Positions 11,465 through 22,017 of a stretch of 64,000 nucleotides of DNA are shown one piece after another. The stretch's first letter is position 1, and each line of letters starts with the position of its first letter. The DNA comes from Burkholderia ambifaria AMMD. Lineage in GTDB: Bacteria; Pseudomonadota; Gammaproteobacteria; Burkholderiales; Burkholderiaceae. Position numbers and translations under genes: made by a program. The stretch covers positions 1,922,001-1,986,000 of the forward strand of contig NC_008390.1 in the NCBI RefSeq assembly GCF_000203915.1. The letters run 5' to 3'. The notes beneath the pieces were generated by a model. It was not told the origin of the DNA and did not search any database. It saw only the letters and a list, made by a program, of their open reading frames with translations.

Positions 11465-12094
11465 TCAGCCGCCGAGCGCGTCGAGCTTGAACTGCACGAG
11501 CTGGCGCGCGGACTGGTCGTCCTTCGACAGGCCGTCGAGCGCGAGCTTGTACGCAGCGCGCGCGTCGTCGGTCTTGCCTTGCGCGGCCAGCAGATCGCCG
11601 CGGCGATCCGCCACGACGCCCTTGAATGCATCGACCGGCGTGCCGGACAGCAGCGCGAGGCCCGCATCGTACGCCTTCTCGTCGAGCAGCAGCGACGCGA
11701 GACGCAGCTTCGCGATCTGCTTGTACTCGTCATCCCTGGCGTGATCGACAGCCCACTGCAACTGGGCTTTCGCGCCAGCGGCGTCGCCTGCCGCGTAGAG
11801 CGTCTTCGCGGCCGACAGGGCCGTCATCTGCGCATACGGCGTGCGGGCGAACTTGTCTTCCATGTCGGCGGCCGCGCGGGCCATCGTCGCCTTGTCGTTC
11901 GCGGCGGCGGCCTTCTGGACCTGCTCGTACAACCCGGAAGCCTCGGCGGCCTGACGGCGCTGCCAGTAATTCCAGCCGTTGAAACCGGCCGCGACGACCA
12001 GCGCCGCGAGCACGATCCACGTGGTGAGGTTGCCCCAGCGGGCCCACCACGCCTTGACACTTTCAATCGATTCTTGTTCGTCGTGATAACTCAT
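11465..12094 (-). CDS. YfgM-type SecYEG ancillary TPR protein
   Basis: 209 residues: a short cytoplasmic N-terminus (MSYHDEQESIESVKAWWARWG), one transmembrane helix (about 23-43), then an Ala-rich periplasmic TPR-like region. This is the architecture of YfgM/TPR_21 proteins, which associate with the SecYEG translocon and with periplasmic chaperones. Position between hisS and bamB supports the call. It lies 56 bp from hisS. Confidence 0.9.
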   Translation of the reverse strand: MSYHDEQESIESVKAWWARWGNLTTWIVLAALVVAAGFNGWNYWQRRQAAEASGLYEQVQKAAAANDKATMARAAADMEDKFARTPYAQMTALSAAKTLYAAGDAAGAKAQLQWAVDHARDDEYKQIAKLRLASLLLDEKAYDAGLALLSGTPVDAFKGVVADRRGDLLAAQGKTDDARAAYKLALDGLSKDDQSARQLVQFKLDALGG

Positions 12095-12150
12095 CGGCGA
12101 GCGATTCCTTCCTGTTCAGGCTTTTTCTTGTCGAGCGAATGCGAGCGCGA

Positions 12151-13491
12151 TCAGTCGTCGCCGTCTTCGGCGGATGCAACCATCGCATTGATTAGGAATT
12201 CGGTCAAGCTTTCGACCGGTACGGTCTGCTGAACGTTCTTTTCCCCTTCCTCGCCCGCACCGCGCAGCGCTTTCACGCCCACCGTGCCGTTCGCGACCTC
12301 TTCTTCGCCGAAGATCACCGCGAACGCGGCACCGCTTGCATCGGCCCGCTTCATCTGCGACTTGAAGCTTGCCGGCGCGCCGTCGGCGCTGCAGTGGAAA
12401 ATCACGTCGAGGCCCGTGTCGCGCAGACGCTCGGCCGCGATGAACGCCTGTTCGCGCGCCGTCTCGCCCTGGTGCACCACGTACACGTCGACACCTTCCT
12501 GCTCGGGCGCGAGATCCTCTTCCTTCAGCAGTTCGAGAATGCGCTCGATGCCCATCGCCCAGCCGCATGCGGCGGTCGGCTTGCCGCCGAGCTGCTCGAT
12601 CAGCGGATCGTAGCGGCCGCCGGCCGCGACCGTGCCCTGCGCGCCGAGCTTGTCGGTCACCCACTCGAACACGGTCAGGTTGTAGTAGTCGAGGCCGCGC
12701 ACGAGACGCGGGTTGATCTTGAACGGAATGTTGTTCGCGAGCAGCAGGCGCTGCAGCCCTTCGAAGTGCGCGCGCGATTCGTCGCCGAGGAAGTCGATCA
12801 GCTTCGGCGCGTTCTGCGCGATTTCCTGCAGCGCGGGATTCTTCGTGTCGAGCACGCGCAGCGGGTTCGTATACAGGCGGCGCTTCGCGTCCTCATCCAG
12901 TACGTCGGCGAACTGCTCGAGGTACTTGATCAGTTCGACGCGGTGCGCGGCCCGCTCTTCCGCGAGGCCGAGCGAGTTGATCTCGAGCTTGATGCCGGTC
13001 AGCCCGAGGTCGTCCCACAGGCGCTGGCACATCATGATGATCTCGGCGTCCGCATCCGGGCCCGCGAAGCCGAGCGCCTCGACGCCGACCTGGTGGAACT
13101 GGCGGTAACGGCCGCGCTGCGGACGCTCGTGACGGAACATCGGGCCGATGTACCACAGGCGCTTCGGGCCGTCGTACAGCATGTTGTGCTCGATCGACGC
13201 GCGCACGACGGCCGCGGTGTTCTCCGGGCGCATCGTCAGGTTCTCGCCGTTCAGCGCGTCGGTGAAGCTGTACATTTCCTTCTCGACGATGTCCGTGACT
13301 TCGCCGATGCCGCGCGTGAAGAGCTGCGTGTGTTCGACGATCGGCGTGCGGATGTTCTGGTAGCCGTACGCGCGCAGCAACGATTTCACGGTGGCTTCGA
13401 AGAATTCCCACAGGCCGGCATCCTGCGGAAGGATGTCGTTCATGCCTTTGACGCCGGTGAGCTTCTCGATCTTGCGTTTCTGTTCAGTCAT
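12151..13491 (-). CDS. hisS: Histidyl-tRNA synthetase
   Basis: 446 residues, class II synthetase. Seen are [10 protein letters not shown] near the N-terminus, motif 2 region [15 protein letters not shown], the histidine-specific [15 protein letters not shown], motif 3 region [15 protein letters not shown], and a C-terminal anticodon-binding domain. It charges tRNA-His. The ispG-hisS spacing is 16 bp, implying co-transcription. Confidence 0.98.
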   Translation of the reverse strand: MTEQKRKIEKLTGVKGMNDILPQDAGLWEFFEATVKSLLRAYGYQNIRTPIVEHTQLFTRGIGEVTDIVEKEMYSFTDALNGENLTMRPENTAAVVRASIEHNMLYDGPKRLWYIGPMFRHERPQRGRYRQFHQVGVEALGFAGPDADAEIIMMCQRLWDDLGLTGIKLEINSLGLAEERAAHRVELIKYLEQFADVLDEDAKRRLYTNPLRVLDTKNPALQEIAQNAPKLIDFLGDESRAHFEGLQRLLLANNIPFKINPRLVRGLDYYNLTVFEWVTDKLGAQGTVAAGGRYDPLIEQLGGKPTAACGWAMGIERILELLKEEDLAPEQEGVDVYVVHQGETAREQAFIAAERLRDTGLDVIFHCSADGAPASFKSQMKRADASGAAFAVIFGEEEVANGTVGVKALRGAGEEGEKNVQQTVPVESLTEFLINAMVASAEDGDD

Positions 13492-13507
13492 CGTGTGTGT
13501 GGACGAA

Positions 13508-14824
13508 TTAATTCAGGGCCTCGGTGCGGCCGTAGTTGCGTGCGACGTAGTCGCTGACGATCTGCTGGAATTCCTCGGCGATCCGCTCGCCGCGCAGCGT
13601 CTTGACCTTCTCGCCGTCGATGAAGACGGGCGCGGCCGGGTTCTCGCCCGAACCCGGCAGGCTGATGCCGATGTTCGCGTGCTTCGATTCGCCCGGGCCG
13701 TTGACGATGCAGCCCATCACCGCGACGTTCATCTTCTCGACGCCCGGATACTCCTTGCGCCATACGGGCATCTGCTCGCGCAGGTAGGTCTGGATCTGCA
13801 TCGCGAGCTCCTGGAACAGCGTGCTCGTCGTGCGGCCGCAGCCCGGGCACGCGATCACCATCGGCGCGAACGAGCGCAGGCCCATCGTCTGCAGGATTTC
13901 CTGGCCGACGATCACCTCGCCCGTGCGCGGCGCGCCCGGCTCCGGCGTCAGCGAGATGCGGATCGTGTCGCCGATCCCTTCCTGCAGCAGCACGCCGAGC
14001 GCGGCCGTCGACGCGACGATGCCCTTCGAGCCCATGCCGGCCTCGGTCAGACCGAGGTGCAGCGCGAAGCCGCAGCGGCGGCCGAGTTCGCGGTACACGG
14101 CGATCAGGTCCTGCACGCCGCTGACCTTGCACGACAGCACGATGCGATCACGGCCGAGACCGAGTTCGACCGCACGCTCGGCCGAGCCGATCGCCGACTG
14201 GATCAGCGCCTCGTACATCACGCTTTGCGCGCCCCACGGCTGCGCACGCGCGCCGTTCTCGTCCATCATGCGCGCGAGCAGGTCCTGGTCGAGGCTGCCC
14301 CAGTTCACGCCGATCCGCACCGCCTTGTCGTACTTGGCCGCGGCTTCGATCATCAGCGCGAACTGCGTGTCGCGCTTCGCACCCTGGCCGACGTTGCCGG
14401 GATTGATCCGGTACTTCGACAGCGCCTCCGCGCAGCCCGGGTAGTCGCGCAGCAGCAGGTGGCCGTTGTAGTGAAAATCGCCGACGAGCGGCACGGTCAC
14501 GCCCATCCGGTCGAGCTGCTCGCGGATCGCCGGCACGGCGGCCGCGGCCTCCGGCGTGTTCACGGTGATGCGGACCAGTTCGGAGCCCGCGTTCGCGAGT
14601 TCCTTGATCTGGATCGCCGTGCCGATCGCATCGGCCGTGTCGGTATTCGTCATCGACTGGACGCGCACCGGCGCATCGCCGCCGATCGTCACGAGCTGCC
14701 CGCCCCAACGAACATCCACCGCATGCGACACGCGACGCGGCTGATGCCCGCCGAACACCGGCTCGGTTGAACAAATCTGACTGCTGCGTGGGGATTGAGC
14801 TTCGGATTGCATCGATAGATCCAT
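13508..14824 (-). CDS. ispG: 4-hydroxy-3-methylbut-2-enyl diphosphate synthase (flavodoxin) IspG
   Basis: About 438 residues, the long form seen in beta-proteobacteria. The 4Fe-4S ligands are in CPGCGRT and [17 protein letters not shown]. It reduces ME-cPP to HMBPP in the MEP isoprenoid pathway. The start is ambiguous: ATG at 14824 or at 14812 ([11 protein letters not shown]). Neither has a clear Shine-Dalgarno. A 9-bp hairpin lies directly upstream, which may favour the inner start. Confidence 0.95.
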   Translation of the reverse strand: MDLSMQSEAQSPRSSQICSTEPVFGGHQPRRVSHAVDVRWGGQLVTIGGDAPVRVQSMTNTDTADAIGTAIQIKELANAGSELVRITVNTPEAAAAVPAIREQLDRMGVTVPLVGDFHYNGHLLLRDYPGCAEALSKYRINPGNVGQGAKRDTQFALMIEAAAKYDKAVRIGVNWGSLDQDLLARMMDENGARAQPWGAQSVMYEALIQSAIGSAERAVELGLGRDRIVLSCKVSGVQDLIAVYRELGRRCGFALHLGLTEAGMGSKGIVASTAALGVLLQEGIGDTIRISLTPEPGAPRTGEVIVGQEILQTMGLRSFAPMVIACPGCGRTTSTLFQELAMQIQTYLREQMPVWRKEYPGVEKMNVAVMGCIVNGPGESKHANIGISLPGSGENPAAPVFIDGEKVKTLRGERIAEEFQQIVSDYVARNYGRTEALN

Positions 14825-14833
14825 TTACGCGGA

Positions 14834-14854
14834 ATGCGCCGCGAAGCGGCGCAT
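14834..14854 (-). repeat. 9-bp hairpin directly upstream of ispG
   Basis: ATGCGCCGC and GCGGCGCAT with a 3-nt loop, 9 bp from the outer ispG ATG and 21 bp from the inner one. It occupies the place where a ribosome-binding site for the outer start would lie. Confidence 0.6.
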
Positions 14855-14860
14855 GAATTG

Positions 14861-14914
14861 AAAAAGCGCCGTGCCCTCGCGGCCTGTGCTGGACAGGCCC
14901 GCGCCACGGCGCTT
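14861..14914 (-). terminator. Branched terminator between rodZ and ispG
   Basis: On the minus strand the outer arms AAGCGCCGTG and CACGGCGCTT enclose an inner GGCCTGT/ACAGGCC hairpin, and the structure runs into TTTTTC. It starts a few bases after the rodZ stop, so some transcripts should end before ispG. Confidence 0.75.
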
Positions 14915-14918
14915 GACA

Positions 14919-15938
14919 TCAGGGCAACGTGAACCGCGCCACGTTACCCCGCGCTGCCGAATATTTTGCCGGATCGACAGGTTTTCCGTCGAACGCGACC
15001 GCGTCCATGCCTGCCTTGTTGCCGATCGTGACCTTGAACGGCCCGTCGCCGGCGACCTGCTTCGTCTCGCCGGCCCGCACCAGCGCCGAGAACAGCTCCT
15101 TGCCGTTCTTGTCGCGCACGCTGAACCAGCAATCCTGCTTGACCTTCAGTTCGATCATCGACTGGCCTGCCGCCACCACGACGCTCGCGGGCTGGGCCGA
15201 CACGGCCGCACCGCTCGCCGCGGCCGTCACCACCGGTTGCGACGCAGGCGCCGCGACCGCTGGGGCCGGCGCCGGTGCAGCTGGGGCTGCCGATGCGACG
15301 ACCTGCGGCGCCACGGCGGATGCCGCGACCTGCGCCGGCGCATCGCTGCCGGCTACCGCCGACGCGCCGCCCGCGGCGGCCTCTTCGACCGAAGACGCCG
15401 CCGGCGCGCTGGCCGCCGACGCATGGTCAGTGTCGCCGCCCTTGAAACGCGCGAGCCAGCTCGACGAATCGCCGCCAGTGTGCCACATGAGCACCGCGAC
15501 CACCGCGACGACGACGATCGCCGTCCCCCACAGCCACGGATGGTGGCGCGACGAGCCGCCGAGCGGAATCGACACGCGGCCGCGCGGCAGATCCGTGCCC
15601 GACGACGCGGGCATCGACAGATCGACTTCCGGCACGCCGCGCTCGCGGCGCAACGCCTGCGCAAACGGCTCCGGATCGACGCCGAGCATCTTCGCGTAGC
15701 TGCGCACGACGCCGAGCGCGAACGTCACACCGGGCAGATGGCTGATGTCGCCGGCCTCGAGCGCACGCAGCTTCTGCGGGGCGACCTTGAGCCGCGCCGA
15801 CACGTCGTCGACCGTCCAGCCCTTCGCCTCCCGGAGATGCGCCAGCCGGCTGCCGACGGCCGTCAGCGTTTCCAACCCCGCCGGTGCCGGCTTCGCGGCA
15901 TCCGTCTCTGCGCCGTTTGTCGGCTGCGGCTCACTCAT
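14919..15938 (-). CDS. rodZ: RodZ-like helix-turn-helix membrane protein
   Basis: 339 residues. An N-terminal HTH_25-type domain (about 30-100: LREAKGWTVDDVSARLKVAP, then GVTFALGVVRSYAKMLGVD) is followed by one transmembrane helix (about 133-150), a long Ala/Pro/Val-rich periplasmic linker, and a C-terminal DUF4115 domain (ELKVKQDCWFSVRDKNGKEL). RodZ links MreB to the wall-elongation machinery. The linker is low-complexity. The rlmN-rodZ-ispG order matches E. coli yfgB-yfgA-gcpE. Confidence 0.92.
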   Translation of the reverse strand: MSEPQPTNGAETDAAKPAPAGLETLTAVGSRLAHLREAKGWTVDDVSARLKVAPQKLRALEAGDISHLPGVTFALGVVRSYAKMLGVDPEPFAQALRRERGVPEVDLSMPASSGTDLPRGRVSIPLGGSSRHHPWLWGTAIVVVAVVAVLMWHTGGDSSSWLARFKGGDTDHASAASAPAASSVEEAAAGGASAVAGSDAPAQVAASAVAPQVVASAAPAAPAPAPAVAAPASQPVVTAAASGAAVSAQPASVVVAAGQSMIELKVKQDCWFSVRDKNGKELFSALVRAGETKQVAGDGPFKVTIGNKAGMDAVAFDGKPVDPAKYSAARGNVARFTLP

Positions 15939-16114
15939 CCTTGTCCTCGCGTCGATTCTTCTTCACTGGCGAGCGCCGCCGGCTTGCGCCGGCCGGCACC
16001 CGCAACTGTCCATATCATGCGCGGCGCCGGGGCGCCGCGACCGATCGCTATTCGCGTGTTGTACCGCCAAGAGGCTCGGGCATCCGGGCCAGGCCGCCCC
16101 GACCTCGCGCCCCG

Positions 16115-17254
16115 TCAAATTGCCCGAACTTCGATGATTTTTGCTGCTGCGCCCGTTCGCTCCGCCAGGCGCGTGCGATCCTTCACGGCGCCGGCCAGCT
16201 GGCCGCACGCGGCGTCGATGTCGTCGCCGCGCGTCTTGCGCACGGTCGTGACGACACCCGCGTCGATGAGGACCTGTGCAAAGCGCTTGATCTGCTCCGG
16301 CTTCGAGCGGATGAGGCCCGATTCCGGAAACGGATTGAACGGGATCAGATTGAACTTGCACGGAACGTCACGCGTGACGGCCAGCAGTTCGCGCGCATGC
16401 GCTTCGGTGTCGTTGACGCCGTCGAGCATGCAGTATTCGAAAGTAATGAAGTCGCGCGGCGCGACTTTCAGATAGCGCTGGCACGCGGCCATGAGCTCGC
16501 GAAGCGGATGCTTCTTGTTGAGCGGCACCAGCTCGTCGCGCAGCGCATCGTTCGGCGCGTGCAGCGAAACGGCGAGCGCGACCGGCAATTCGGCGCCGAG
16601 GCGGTCCATCATCGGCACCACGCCGGACGTCGACAGCGTGACGCGGCGGCGCGACAGGCCGTACGCGTTGTCGTCGAGCATCAGCCGCATCGCGGGCACG
16701 ACCGCGTTGTAGTTTAGCAGCGGCTCGCCCATGCCCATCATCACCACGTTGGTGACGACCCGTTCGGCCTTGCCGTTCGGACCGGGCGCGCGACCGAGCG
16801 ACGCACGCAGTGCAAATTCGGCCATCCGGAGCTGACCGATGATTTCGGCTGTCGACAGGTTGCGGGAGAAGCCCTGCTTGCCCGTCGAGCAGAAGCGGCA
16901 GTTGACCGCGCACCCGGCCTGCGACGACACGCACAGCGTGCCGCGCGTCTCTTCCGGGATGAACACGGTTTCGACCGCATTGCCGTTTCCGACGTCGATC
17001 AGCCACTTGCGCGTGCCGTCGGTGGAAACGTGATCGCTGGCGATCTCGGGCATCACGATCGACGCACGGCCCTTGAGCTTTTCTCTCAGGGACTTCGCGA
17101 GATCGGTCATGCCGTCGAAATCGCCGGCGTTGTACTGGTGGATCCAGCGCTGCAACTGCTTGGCGCGGAACGGCTTCTCGCCAAGGCTGCCGCAGTACGC
17201 GACAAGACCCTCGGCATCGAAGTCGAGAAGATTGACGGAAGTTTCGCTCGTCAT
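16115..17254 (-). CDS. rlmN: Dual-specificity RNA methyltransferase RlmN
   Basis: 379 residues, radical-SAM. The cluster motif is C115-x3-C119-x2-C122 in [12 protein letters not shown]. The second methylating cysteine lies in the C-terminal part ([13 protein letters not shown]). It makes m2A2503 in 23S rRNA and m2A37 in some tRNAs. It lies 55 bp after ndk. The 176-bp gap to rodZ (15939-16114) is empty; relatives often have a pilF/pilW TPR gene there, and no remnant is recognised. Confidence 0.97.
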
Positions 17255-17309
17255 GATGTGCTGCCTTGCCGCTTGCGCTGAATCCTGCCTACTTGTTGCC
17301 AGCCAGGGC

Positions 17310-17735
17310 TTAGCGCGAGTAGACGTTCATTTCCGGGAAGAAGAACGCGATTTCGACCGCGGCCGTTTCGGCAGCGTCCGAGCCGTGCACGGCGTTCGCG
17401 TCGATGCTGTCGGCGAAGTCGGCGCGGATCGTGCCCTTTTCCGCCTTCTTCGGATCCGTCGCGCCCATCAGGTCGCGGTTCTTCAGGATCGCGCCTTCAC
17501 CTTCCAGAACCTGGATCATCACCGGGCCCGAGATCATGAAATCGACGAGGTCCTTGAAGAACGGACGTGCTGCGTGAACCGCATAGAACTTCTCTGCGTC
17601 GCCACGCGACAGGTGAGCCATGCGCGATGCGACGATCTTCAGGCCGGCGCCTTCGAAACGGCTGTAGATCTGACCGATCACGTTCTTTGCCACCGCATCC
17701 GGCTTGATGATCGACAGGGTGCGCTCGATTGCCAT
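17310..17735 (-). CDS. ndk: Nucleoside diphosphate kinase
   Basis: 141 residues, the standard length. It begins [15 protein letters not shown], and the catalytic histidine is in [12 protein letters not shown]. It equilibrates NTP pools by phosphohistidine transfer. A clear ribosome site (TTGGAG, 5-6 bp spacing) precedes the ATG at 17735. The 249-bp divergent region to the next gene holds A+T-rich promoter-like sequence, including TACAAT on the minus strand near 17785. Confidence 0.98.
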
Positions 17736-17984
17736 AAAAACTCCAAAAAATTAAGAAGTTACAGGTTCAAATGAATCCGCTATTGTAGCACGATCCCGTG
17801 TATCATTGCGATTGAACCCTTACACGAATGAAAGGTTTCGAATCCATATGTTTTTTGCGCCGTCCGCATTGAAACCTGGCGGCGCGGAACGTATCTTAGC
17901 CATAGCTGCCCCGGTTTGCTGCGCCGCACATCGCGCGCGCCGAACCGGCCCCGGACGCCCACGCGTTCAATGTTAGGAGAAACC

Positions 17985-18683
17985 ATGAACGACTATCCGT
18001 ACAATTTCGGCCGCGGCGGTTCCGTCAGCACCGCCGAAGTTCGTAACCGCGTGCTGCGGAACACGTACTGGCTGCTCGCGCTGTCGATGGTGCCGACCGT
18101 GCTGGGCGCCTGGGTCGGCGTCGCGACGGGCTTCTCGCTGTTCGCGGCCACGAGCCCGATGATGAGCCTGCTCGCGTTCTTCGCGATCGCGTTCGGCTTC
18201 ATGTTCGCGATCGAGCGGACGAAAAACAGCGCGGCCGGCGTGTTCGTGCTGCTCGGCTTCACGTTCTTCATGGGCCTGATGCTGTCGCGGCTGCTCAGCT
18301 TCATCCTCGGCTTCTCGAACGGCCCGTCGCTGATCATGCTCGCGTTCGGCGGCACCGGCATCATCTTCGCCTCGATGGCGACGATCGCCACCGTCAGCAA
18401 GCGCGACTTCTCGGGGCTCGGCAAGTGGCTGTTCATGGGCGTGATCGTGATCCTGCTGGCGTCGGTCGCGAACATCTTCCTGCAGCTGCCGGCGCTGATG
18501 CTCACCGTCTCGGTGCTCGCGATCGCGATCTTCTCGGCCTACATGCTGTTCGACGTGCAGCGCGTCGTGAACGGCGGCGAGACGAACTACATCTCGGCCA
18601 CGCTCGCGATCTACCTCGACCTGTACAACGTGTTCACGAACCTGCTCGCGCTGCTCGGCATCTTCGGCGGCAACCGCAACTGA
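17985..18683 (+). CDS. Bax inhibitor-1/YccA family membrane protein
   Basis: 232 residues with seven hydrophobic segments. The signature is TYWLLALSMVPTVLGAW at the start and the C-terminal AIFSAYMLFDVQRVVNGGETNYISATLAIYLD region, which carries the paired acidic residues of BI-1 proteins. Bacterial members are inner-membrane proteins proposed to leak Ca2+ or protect FtsH substrates. The ATG at 17985 has AGGAG 7 bp upstream; the longer open frame is not used. Confidence 0.93.
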   Translation: MNDYPYNFGRGGSVSTAEVRNRVLRNTYWLLALSMVPTVLGAWVGVATGFSLFAATSPMMSLLAFFAIAFGFMFAIERTKNSAAGVFVLLGFTFFMGLMLSRLLSFILGFSNGPSLIMLAFGGTGIIFASMATIATVSKRDFSGLGKWLFMGVIVILLASVANIFLQLPALMLTVSVLAIAIFSAYMLFDVQRVVNGGETNYISATLAIYLDLYNVFTNLLALLGIFGGNRN

Positions 18684-18701
18684 CGTTCGCACCACCCCAT
18701 G

Positions 18702-18729
18702 AAAAACCGGCCCGCGGGCCGGTTTTTTT
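18702..18729. terminator. Bidirectional terminator between the BI-1 gene and rlmD
   Basis: AAAAACCGGCCCG followed by CGGGCCGGTTTTTTT. The A-run and T-run make it work for both convergent genes. It lies 20 bp from each stop codon. Confidence 0.92.
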
Positions 18730-18748
18730 ACGTCCGACGCCCGCCCGC

Positions 18749-20146
18749 TCAGCCGCGCTCGAACAGCGCGATCGATTCGACGTGCGACGTATTCGGGAAC
18801 ATGTTCACGACCCCGGCGCCCTTCAGGCGGTAACCCGCCTCGTGTACGAGGAGGCCCGCGTCGCGCGCGAGCGTCGACGGGTTACACGACACGTAGACGA
18901 TCCGCTTCGGCAGCGGGCCTTCGCCGCTCTGCGCGATTTCGGCCAGCGCCTTCGACACCGCGAGCGCGCCTTCGCGCGGCGGGTCGATCAGGAACTTGTC
19001 GAACGCGCCGAGCGCACGGAGATCGTCGCCCGTCACTTCGAACAGGTTCCGGCACGCGAACGTCGTGTGCCCATCGACGCCGTTTTCGCGCGCATTCGCC
19101 AGCGCGCGCGTCGTCAGCGTGTCGCTGCCTTCGATGCCCATCACCTCGCGCGACAGTCGCGCGAGCGGCAGCGTGAAGTTGCCGATCCCGCAGAACAGGT
19201 CGAGCACGCGATCGTCGCGCGACGGCGCGAGCAGGCGCAGCGCACGGCCCACCAGCACGCGGTTGATCTGATGGTTGACCTGCGTGAAGTCGGTCGGCTT
19301 GAACGGCATGCGGATGCCGAACTCCGGCAGCGTGTAGTCGAGCGGCACGTCGAGCGGATAGAACGGCGTCACCGTGTCCGGGCCCTTCGGCTGCAGCCAG
19401 AACTGCACCTTGTGCTCGTCCGCGAACGCGCGCAGCAGCGCTTCGTCGTCCGCATTGATCGGCTCCAGCACGCGCAGCACCAGCGCCGTGACTTGCGAAC
19501 CGACCGCGAGTTCGATCTGCGGCATGCGATCGCGAATCGACAGCCCCTCGACCAGCCGGCGCAGCGGCACGAGCATTGCCGACACGTGCGGCGGCAGCAC
19601 TTCGCAGCTCGTCATGTCGGCGACATAGCTGCTCTTCTTTTCGTGGAAGCCGACCAGCACGCCGCCCTTCTTCGCGACGTTGCGCACGGTCAGGCGCGCA
19701 CGGTAGCGGTAGCCCCACGACGGGCCATGGATCGGCGCGAACACCGTCTCGGCGCGCAGCTTCGCCAGGTGCCACAGGTTGTCCTCGAGCACGCGCTGCT
19801 TGATCGCCACTTGCGCGCGCATGTCGAGGTGCTGCATCGAGCAGCCGCCGCAGGTGCCGAAGAACGCGCATTTCGGCTGCGTGCGCAGCACGCTCGGGCG
19901 CAGGATGTCGACCACGGTCGCCTGCTCGTAGCTCGGCTTGCGACGGTAGCTCGAATAGGTCACACGCTCGCCGGGCAGCGCGCCTTCGACGAAGATGACC
20001 TTGCCCGGCGTGCCGTCCTCGGTCACCGTGCGGCCGACACCGCGCGCTTCCATGTCGAGCGATTCGATCTCGAGAACCGGGGCGGGCCCGGGCGCGACGG
20101 GCGCATTTTTCGATTTGCGCGCAGAAGTGGGGACGGCTTCGGACAC
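18749..20146 (-). CDS. rlmD: 23S rRNA (uracil-1939-C5)-methyltransferase RlmD
   Basis: 465 residues from the GTG at 20146. A TRAM domain (about 25-80) is followed by Fe-S cysteines in [16 protein letters not shown], the SAM motif [15 protein letters not shown], and the catalytic Cys in [13 protein letters not shown]. It methylates U1939 of 23S rRNA. The GTG is chosen because CAGGA lies 8 bp upstream; an ATG 19 codons further up adds a hydrophobic, unconserved-looking leader. Confidence 0.95.
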   Translation of the reverse strand: MSEAVPTSARKSKNAPVAPGPAPVLEIESLDMEARGVGRTVTEDGTPGKVIFVEGALPGERVTYSSYRRKPSYEQATVVDILRPSVLRTQPKCAFFGTCGGCSMQHLDMRAQVAIKQRVLEDNLWHLAKLRAETVFAPIHGPSWGYRYRARLTVRNVAKKGGVLVGFHEKKSSYVADMTSCEVLPPHVSAMLVPLRRLVEGLSIRDRMPQIELAVGSQVTALVLRVLEPINADDEALLRAFADEHKVQFWLQPKGPDTVTPFYPLDVPLDYTLPEFGIRMPFKPTDFTQVNHQINRVLVGRALRLLAPSRDDRVLDLFCGIGNFTLPLARLSREVMGIEGSDTLTTRALANARENGVDGHTTFACRNLFEVTGDDLRALGAFDKFLIDPPREGALAVSKALAEIAQSGEGPLPKRIVYVSCNPSTLARDAGLLVHEAGYRLKGAGVVNMFPNTSHVESIALFERG

Positions 20147-20349
20147 CAGCTTTTCCTGACAAACGTTGAAGAAGGCGAGATTGTAGACGACGCCAGCCCG
20201 CATCGCCCGCTTTCATCGCGCATGTGCCCATACGGATGCATCCACGGGCCACGTAATGCACAAGGGCCCGCAGGCGCAGTGTCTTGCCGACCCACCGGCG
20301 GCACAAGTTCTGCTCGCAGGTTGGCTCTCTGCTTGCAGGAGAATCGACC

Positions 20350-21210
20350 ATGCGACTGATCGACTGGAACGTTCAATGGGGTCGGGACGCGGACGGCGTC
20401 GTCGACCTCGCGCGCACCATCGCCGCCGCCCGCCGCCTCGGCGACTTCGACGTGCTGTGCATGCAGGAAGTCACGCGCGGCTTCGGCGCGCTGCCCGGCC
20501 AGCCGGGCCCTGATCAGTTCACCGAACTGGCGGCGTTGCTGCCCGGCTATACGATCTTCGAGGCGATCGGCGCCGACCTGCCGCCGCTCGAACCCGACGC
20601 GGCGCGCCGGCAGTTCGGCAATGCGATCGCGACCCGGCTGCCGGTCGGACGCGTGCTGCGCCAGTTGCTGCCGTGGCCGGCCGACGCCAGCGGGCCGTCG
20701 ATGCCGCGTGTCGCGCTGGAGGTCGAGCTGACGACGCCGTCGGGCGCGCTGCGTATCATCACGACGCACCTCGAATTCTATTCCGCGCGCCAGCGGCTCG
20801 CACAGGTGGATGCGATGCGCGCCCGGCACCGCGAAGCGTGCGCCCACGCCGACCAGCCCGCCCCGGCGGAGAACGCCACCGGACCGTTCACCGCGACCGG
20901 CCAGGCGCGCGACGCGATCATCTGCGGCGATTTCAACAGCGCGTTCGACAGCGATGCATACCGGCGCCTGCTGGAGCCGATCGCGGACGCGCCGTCGTTC
21001 GTCGATGCGTGGGTTGCCCGGCACGCGGGCCATACGCCGCCGCCGACCGCCGGCGTCTACGACACCGCGCAATGGTCGGACGGGCCGCTCGCGTGCGACT
21101 TCGTGTTCGTGACCGATACGCTGCTGCCGCGCGTCACGCGCTGCGAGATCGACGGCGACGTGCGCGCGTCGGATCACCAGCCGGTCGTGCTCGAGGTCGA
21201 GGTCGATTGA
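20350..21210 (+). CDS. Endonuclease/exonuclease/phosphatase family protein
   Basis: 286 residues of the Mg-dependent EEP superfamily. Core motifs are RLIDWNVQWG, LCMQEVTRGF, FGNAIATRLPVG, ITTHLEFYS, ICGDFNSAFDS and the terminal SDHQPVVLEVEV. There is no signal peptide, so it is probably cytosolic. The substrate (DNA, sugar-phosphate or phospholipid) cannot be told from sequence. AGGAG sits 7 bp before the ATG. It is divergent from rlmD. Confidence 0.88.
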   Translation: MRLIDWNVQWGRDADGVVDLARTIAAARRLGDFDVLCMQEVTRGFGALPGQPGPDQFTELAALLPGYTIFEAIGADLPPLEPDAARRQFGNAIATRLPVGRVLRQLLPWPADASGPSMPRVALEVELTTPSGALRIITTHLEFYSARQRLAQVDAMRARHREACAHADQPAPAENATGPFTATGQARDAIICGDFNSAFDSDAYRRLLEPIADAPSFVDAWVARHAGHTPPPTAGVYDTAQWSDGPLACDFVFVTDTLLPRVTRCEIDGDVRASDHQPVVLEVEVD

Positions 21211-21237
21211 TCGCGGCCGCGACGCGGGCCGCCCGCG

Positions 21238-22014
21238 TCACGCGTCGAAGCCGGCCAGGTATTCGGCCCAATGCGACGCAGGCTCCTGCGCAAGCGAATT
21301 CTTCACGAGCAGGATCTCGTCCGCATATTCGCTCGGCGTGAGGCCGCCGCGCATCAGCTGGAACCGGCAATACAGCAGGTAGGTGTTAACGACGTCGGTT
21401 TCGCAGTAGTTGCGGATTTCCTCGAGCCGTCCGTCCTGGAACGCCGGCCACACCTGGCTGCCGTCCATCCCCAGCTTGCCCGGAAAGCCGCACAGCTTCG
21501 CGAGCGCGTCGAGCGGCGCGTTCGCGCGCGCCTGATACATCGCGAGCACGTCCATCAGATCGGTATGCCGCGAGTGATAGCGCGCGATGTAGTTGTTCCA
21601 CTTGAATTCGCGGTCGTCCTCGCCCAGATCCCAGTAGCGCGTCGCGGGAATCCCGTGCACGAGCGCACGGTAATGGAGCACCGGCAGGTCGAAGCCGCCG
21701 CCGTTCCACGACACGAGCTGCGGCGTGTATTTCTCGATCACGCGGTAGAACGACTGGATCAGCGTCGCCTCGTTGTCCTGGGGGGTGCCCAGCGAGCGCA
21801 CACGGAAGCCGTTGTTGTCGCGGAACACGCAGGAAATCGCCGCGATGCGCTGCAGGTGATGCGGCAGGAAATCGCCGCCGGTCTTCTCGCGGCGCGCGGC
21901 GAACGCATGTTCGGCCACCGCGGCATCGTCGAGCGTCGCGGGCAGATCTTCCAGACGGCGAATGCCGTCGACATCGGGAATGGTCTCGATGTCAAAAACG
22001 AGAATCGGAGTCAT
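21238..22014 (-). CDS. Predicted 3'-5' exonuclease, PolB-like
   Basis: 258 residues. It matches the family related to the proofreading domain of DNA polymerase B: ExoI FDIETIP with the metal-binding D/E pair, ExoII LVSWNGGGFDLPVLHYRA, and ExoIII YCETDVVNTYLLY. There is no polymerase domain. It follows rpoS by only 3 bp, so it is likely co-transcribed and stationary-phase expressed. Its cellular role is not established. Confidence 0.9.
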   Translation of the reverse strand: MTPILVFDIETIPDVDGIRRLEDLPATLDDAAVAEHAFAARREKTGGDFLPHHLQRIAAISCVFRDNNGFRVRSLGTPQDNEATLIQSFYRVIEKYTPQLVSWNGGGFDLPVLHYRALVHGIPATRYWDLGEDDREFKWNNYIARYHSRHTDLMDVLAMYQARANAPLDALAKLCGFPGKLGMDGSQVWPAFQDGRLEEIRNYCETDVVNTYLLYCRFQLMRGGLTPSEYADEILLVKNSLAQEPASHWAEYLAGFDA

Positions 22015-22017
22015 CAG

